Assembly: GCA_964390365.1 (NCBI GenBank)
Contig: CAYMHW010000061.1
Coordinates: 1-13,568 of the forward strand
From: JALQTD01 sp964390365
GTDB taxonomy: Bacteria; Bacteroidota; Bacteroidia; Flavobacteriales_D; Sanyastnellaceae
Reading direction: 5' to 3'
DNA length: 13,568 nucleotides
Positions 12,138 to 13,568 of this stretch are shown here, piece by piece. Both the position numbers and the translations under genes were made by a program. Position 1 is the stretch's first letter; the number at the start of each line of letters is the position of its first letter. The notes beneath the pieces are model-generated. The model saw nothing but the letters and a program-made list of their open reading frames with translations. It was not told where the DNA came from and made no database searches.

Positions 12138-13568
12138 ATGTTTCGAACTTCACTGGTTTTCGCTGCGTGCTTTGTGGTCGGCAATTTGTCGGCCCAAATC
12201 GTGGTGAACGAAGCTTCGAGCTCGGGCGGTATGCAGGATGCGCTGGGCGCGGACGTGGATTGGTTGGAGCTGCGCAACGTGGGGAGCGCGCCGGCGGAAC
12301 TCGCCGGGATGTGGCTGTCCGATGACGCACAGGAGTGGGCGAAGTGGGCGTTTCCGGCCTCCACCCCCGCCCTTGCGCCGGGTGAGCGCCGGGTGGTGCT
12401 GGCTTCGGGCCGCGGGACCGTGGAAGCGTGGGAGCTCGCGGTGCATGAAGGGCAGGCCTTTCGGTACGCCACGGAAGCGCCGGCCGCCGCTTGGCGCGAG
12501 GCGGGGTTTGACGATTCCGACTGGGCTGTGGGGACGGGCGGGTTCGGCTTGGGCGACGGCGATGACGCCACCGTGTTGCCCAGCGGATCGCACGCCGTTT
12601 ACCTCAGGCGGACGTTTGAAGTGGACGAGCCGGACGACGTGGCGTTGGCGCTGTTGGCCGTGGACGCCGACGACGGGTTCATCGCGTACTTGAATGGCCG
12701 GGAGATCGGGCGGTCCGAGAACATGCAGTGGGCCACGCCGGGGTTGGCGGTGCCGGTGCCCGCGTGGTCGACGGAGGCGCTGCTTTACCAGGGAGAGGCG
12801 CCAGAGGTCGTCGCGCTGGATTTGGGTCGGTGGTTGCGCGCGGGGGAGAATGCGTTCGCGTTGGAGGTGCATGGCGTGCTGGGGGGATCGGCGGATTTGA
12901 CGGCGCGGCCGTTTTTGGCCTTGGGCCTGGTGGAAGGCCAAACCACCACCCCGCTGCCCCCGTGGCTCCTGCCGCCCGCCGAGCCCATGCACACGAACTT
13001 CAAGCTGCAGGCGGGCGAAACCGTGGTGCTCACCGCGCCCAGCGGCCTCCCCATCGACGCCCTGCCCCTCCCCGACGGCTTGCGGCTCGGCCTCAGCACC
13101 GGACGCGCGGCGGCGAACCCGTCGGCCACCTGCGTGTTCGACGAGCCGACGCCCGGTGCAGCGAACGGATCGACCTGCTTCAGCGGCATCGCGCCAGCGC
13201 CAGCGCTTGAACCGGCGTCCGGCTGGTACGGCTCCGCGGTGACCGTGAGCGGCGATGGCGTTCGGTTCACGCTCGACGGGAGCGACCCGACGGCGAACTC
13301 GCCCATGCTCCAAGGGGCGATTCCGATTGCGAACACCGCGGTCGTCCACGCCCGGACCTTCGCAGCGGGCCTCGTGCCCAGCGAAGTCGTCACGCGCACC
13401 TACTTCATCGGCGAAGACGAACCTGCCGTCCCCGTGGTCAGCATCGCCACGCACCCCGACCACCTGTGGGATTGGGAGACGGGCATTTACGTGCTCGGGC
13501 CCAATGCCCAACCGGACTATCCGTTCCTCGGGGCGAACTTTTGGCAGCCGTGGTCGCGCTTCAGCCGG
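12138..13568 (+). CDS. Secreted CotH-family protein with LTD and chitobiase-like domains, N-terminal 477 residues (runs off the window)
   Basis: The frame is open from the ATG at 12138 to the last base. A signal peptide (residues 1-19, ending N-L-S-A-Q) is followed by an LTD N-terminal half (about 20-103: I-V-V-N-E-A-S-S, W-L-E-L-R-N-V-G). Next comes a beta-galactosidase-like jelly roll (about 105-268: W-R-E-A-G-F-D-D-S-D-W, Y-L-R-R-T-F, A-Y-L-N-G-R-E-I-G, A-G-E-N). The remaining LTD strands follow (about 285-347: H-T-N-F-K-L, D-E-P-T-P-G-A-A-N-G), then a CHB_HEX_C-like domain (R-F-T-L-D-G-S-D-P-T). The start of a CotH domain is V-P-V-V-S-I-A-T-H-P-D-H-L, then G-I-Y-V-L-G-P-N. Bacillus CotH is an atypical protein kinase of the spore coat; secreted Bacteroidota relatives are mostly uncharacterised. 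The catalytic part lies beyond the window, so activity cannot be judged. GC content appears higher here than in the minus-strand operon. Confidence 0.88.
   Translation, partial: MFRTSLVFAACFVVGNLSAQIVVNEASSSGGMQDALGADVDWLELRNVGSAPAELAGMWLSDDAQEWAKWAFPASTPALAPGERRVVLASGRGTVEAWELAVHEGQAFRYATEAPAAAWREAGFDDSDWAVGTGGFGLGDGDDATVLPSGSHAVYLRRTFEVDEPDDVALALLAVDADDGFIAYLNGREIGRSENMQWATPGLAVPVPAWSTEALLYQGEAPEVVALDLGRWLRAGENAFALEVHGVLGGSADLTARPFLALGLVEGQTTTPLPPWLLPPAEPMHTNFKLQAGETVVLTAPSGLPIDALPLPDGLRLGLSTGRAAANPSATCVFDEPTPGAANGSTCFSGIAPAPALEPASGWYGSAVTVSGDGVRFTLDGSDPTANSPMLQGAIPIANTAVVHARTFAAGLVPSEVVTRTYFIGEDEPAVPVVSIATHPDHLWDWETGIYVLGPNAQPDYPFLGANFWQPWSRFSR

Noticed and set aside
12150..13511. 453-codon antisense open frame opposite the CotH-like gene
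   Set aside because: It is an Arg/Gly/Pro-rich shadow. The plus strand gives a signal peptide, LTD, chitobiase-like and CotH motifs without a stop.

Overview
The window looks like a chromosomal piece of a GC-rich marine or aquatic member of the Bacteroidota, most likely order Flavobacteriales. This is inferred from several traits: very long secreted mosaic proteins, the 21-residue G-C-T-D...D-D-G-S-C modules and thrombospondin-3-like D-x-D-G-D-G spacers typical of that group, lamin-tail domains (LTDs), a CotH-type secreted kinase-like protein, and start sites without convincing Shine-Dalgarno sequences. The organism was not identified by any search.

Layout. (1) Positions 1-820, minus strand: a small-molecule O-methyltransferase whose TGA overlaps the ATG of a sulfotransferase-like gene that leaves the window at base 1. 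(2) Positions 883-992, minus strand: tRNA-Val(CAC) with encoded CCA and a strong intrinsic terminator. (3) Positions 1120-1551, plus strand: a small secreted protein with a DUF1566/Lcl-like C-terminus. (4) Positions 1700-9817, plus strand: a 2705-residue secreted mosaic protein. It holds an N-terminal LTD, a complete 5'-nucleotidase/UshA-like phosphatase with variant metal motifs, two copies of an unnamed beta-rich domain, an OB-fold-like domain, four near-identical LTD repeats, a choice-of-anchor-I type propeller and a dockerin-like tail. It ends at a strong terminator. (5) Positions 9922-11971, minus strand: a tight three-gene operon encoding a CPBP-family intramembrane protease, a one-helix histidine kinase with no sensor domain, and a NarL/LuxR-type response regulator. 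Both junctions are ATGA overlaps. (6) Position 12138 to the end, plus strand: the N-terminal 477 residues of a secreted CotH-family protein with an LTD, an apparently inserted jelly-roll domain and a chitobiase-like domain.

How the genes may work together. The two large plus-strand genes encode cell-surface or extracellular proteins built from a shared module kit. The giant one probably releases phosphate from organic phosphoesters. The minus-strand operon is the best candidate for an undescribed system: a sensor-less kinase translationally coupled to a membrane protease suggests that the protease, or a peptide it processes, provides the input. Its targets are not visible here. Most remaining long ORFs are antisense or frame-shifted shadows caused by strong GC codon bias.
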